The position numbers and the translations under genes were made by a program. Below, piece by piece: positions 6,447 through 6,512 of a stretch of 6,512 nucleotides of DNA. The first letter of the stretch is position 1. The number at the start of each line of letters is the position of its first letter. Under the pieces are notes generated by a model. That model had not been told where the DNA came from, did no database searches, and saw only the letters and a program-made list of their open reading frames with translations. Source of the stretch: Bacteroidota bacterium (GTDB lineage: Bacteria > Bacteroidota > Bacteroidia > Flavobacteriales > Flavobacteriaceae); contig JADWMI010000135.1 of the NCBI GenBank assembly GCA_015767395.1, positions 1 through 6,512 on the forward strand. The letters are read 5' to 3'.

Positions 6447-6484
6447 AGTGGCAAAATTAATCAAATTTAGATGATTAAACTATT
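6430..6484 (-). repeat. Direct repeat copy B: duplicated dehydrogenase promoter and start region
   Basis: Near-identical (51 of 55 by my count) to 5190-5244 in the same orientation. It contains the relic's start codon, a copy of the -7 element and adjacent upstream DNA. Downstream, in the coding direction, it continues into the dehydrogenase's internal segment rather than its codon-7 sequence. Upstream similarity fades into a T-rich tract at the window edge, so the left limit of the duplication is not known. Confidence 0.9.
6452..6459 (-). promoter_or_regulatory. Copied -7 element (TAATTTTG), probable promoter for the relic and pldA
   Basis: TAATTTTG is identical to the dehydrogenase -7 element and keeps the 5-nt spacing to the relic ATG. 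The open frame ends 4 nt before the pldA ATG and the intervening DNA shows no clear TAnnTTTG, so this box is the best candidate for driving pldA, with a leader of about 240 nt. A second match, TAAATTTG (6462-6469), overlaps upstream and is absent from the dehydrogenase copy, where it reads TAAATTTC. Confidence 0.45.
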
Positions 6485-6512
6485 TCCTTAATCTTTGCTT
6501 TTTTTTAAATAA

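Noticed and set aside
6210..6464. Reading the 84-codon frame as a genuine small oxidoreductase or a functional T9SS cargo protein
   Set aside because: The first glycine of the Rossmann loop is lost, nearly all of the FAD domain is missing, and no signal peptide or cargo precedes the sorting-domain fragment. The ATG at 6464 also lies upstream of the copied -7 box.

Overview
The window looks like a chromosomal segment of a Bacteroidota bacterium, most likely a member of the Flavobacteriaceae. The DNA is AT-rich. Upstream regions carry matches to the Bacteroidota promoter -7 element (TAnnTTTG) rather than strong Shine-Dalgarno sites. The outer-membrane lipase has a flavobacterial-looking signal peptide ending in SHSQ. 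A fragment at the right end resembles the type B C-terminal sorting domain of the type IX secretion system, which is specific to this phylum.

Left part (1-2352): a 38-bp perfect palindrome acts as a probable terminator for a minus-strand RhlE-like DEAD-box RNA helicase (55-1332). This gene is divergent from a plus-strand Cof-type HAD-IIB phosphatase (1503-2309). The 170-bp gap between them holds a -7 match for each gene. The helicase frame is open further upstream, but its promoter match lies inside that extension, so the shorter start is preferred.

Middle (2353-3508): a minus-strand two-gene unit. A HipA-like kinase-fold protein overlaps the following DUF3037 gene by 11 bp. The pair is a conserved association whose function is not established, as far as I know, and no HipB-like DNA-binding antitoxin is present.

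Right part (3644-6512): a minus-strand FAD-dependent dehydrogenase of the COG2509 type (520 aa), then an outer-membrane phospholipase A (pldA) with an intact catalytic triad. Just upstream of pldA is the oddest item in the window: a 78-codon chimeric relic (6210-6446). It starts with a near-perfect copy of the dehydrogenase promoter and first codons, jumps in frame to the dehydrogenase's dinucleotide-binding loop (residues 82-101), then switches to the last ~57 residues of a T9SS type B sorting domain. It stops 4 nt before the pldA start. The jump sits exactly at a 12-bp direct repeat that still exists twice in the intact gene, 240 bp (80 codons) apart. The copied promoter is better preserved than the copied coding sequence, so the relic may now serve pldA as its promoter and leader.

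The genes otherwise read as ordinary housekeeping functions (RNA remodelling, phosphate-ester hydrolysis, redox, envelope lipid turnover) with no shared pathway. No tRNA, rRNA, CRISPR array or complete insertion sequence was seen, and no gene-free stretch exceeds 300 bp.
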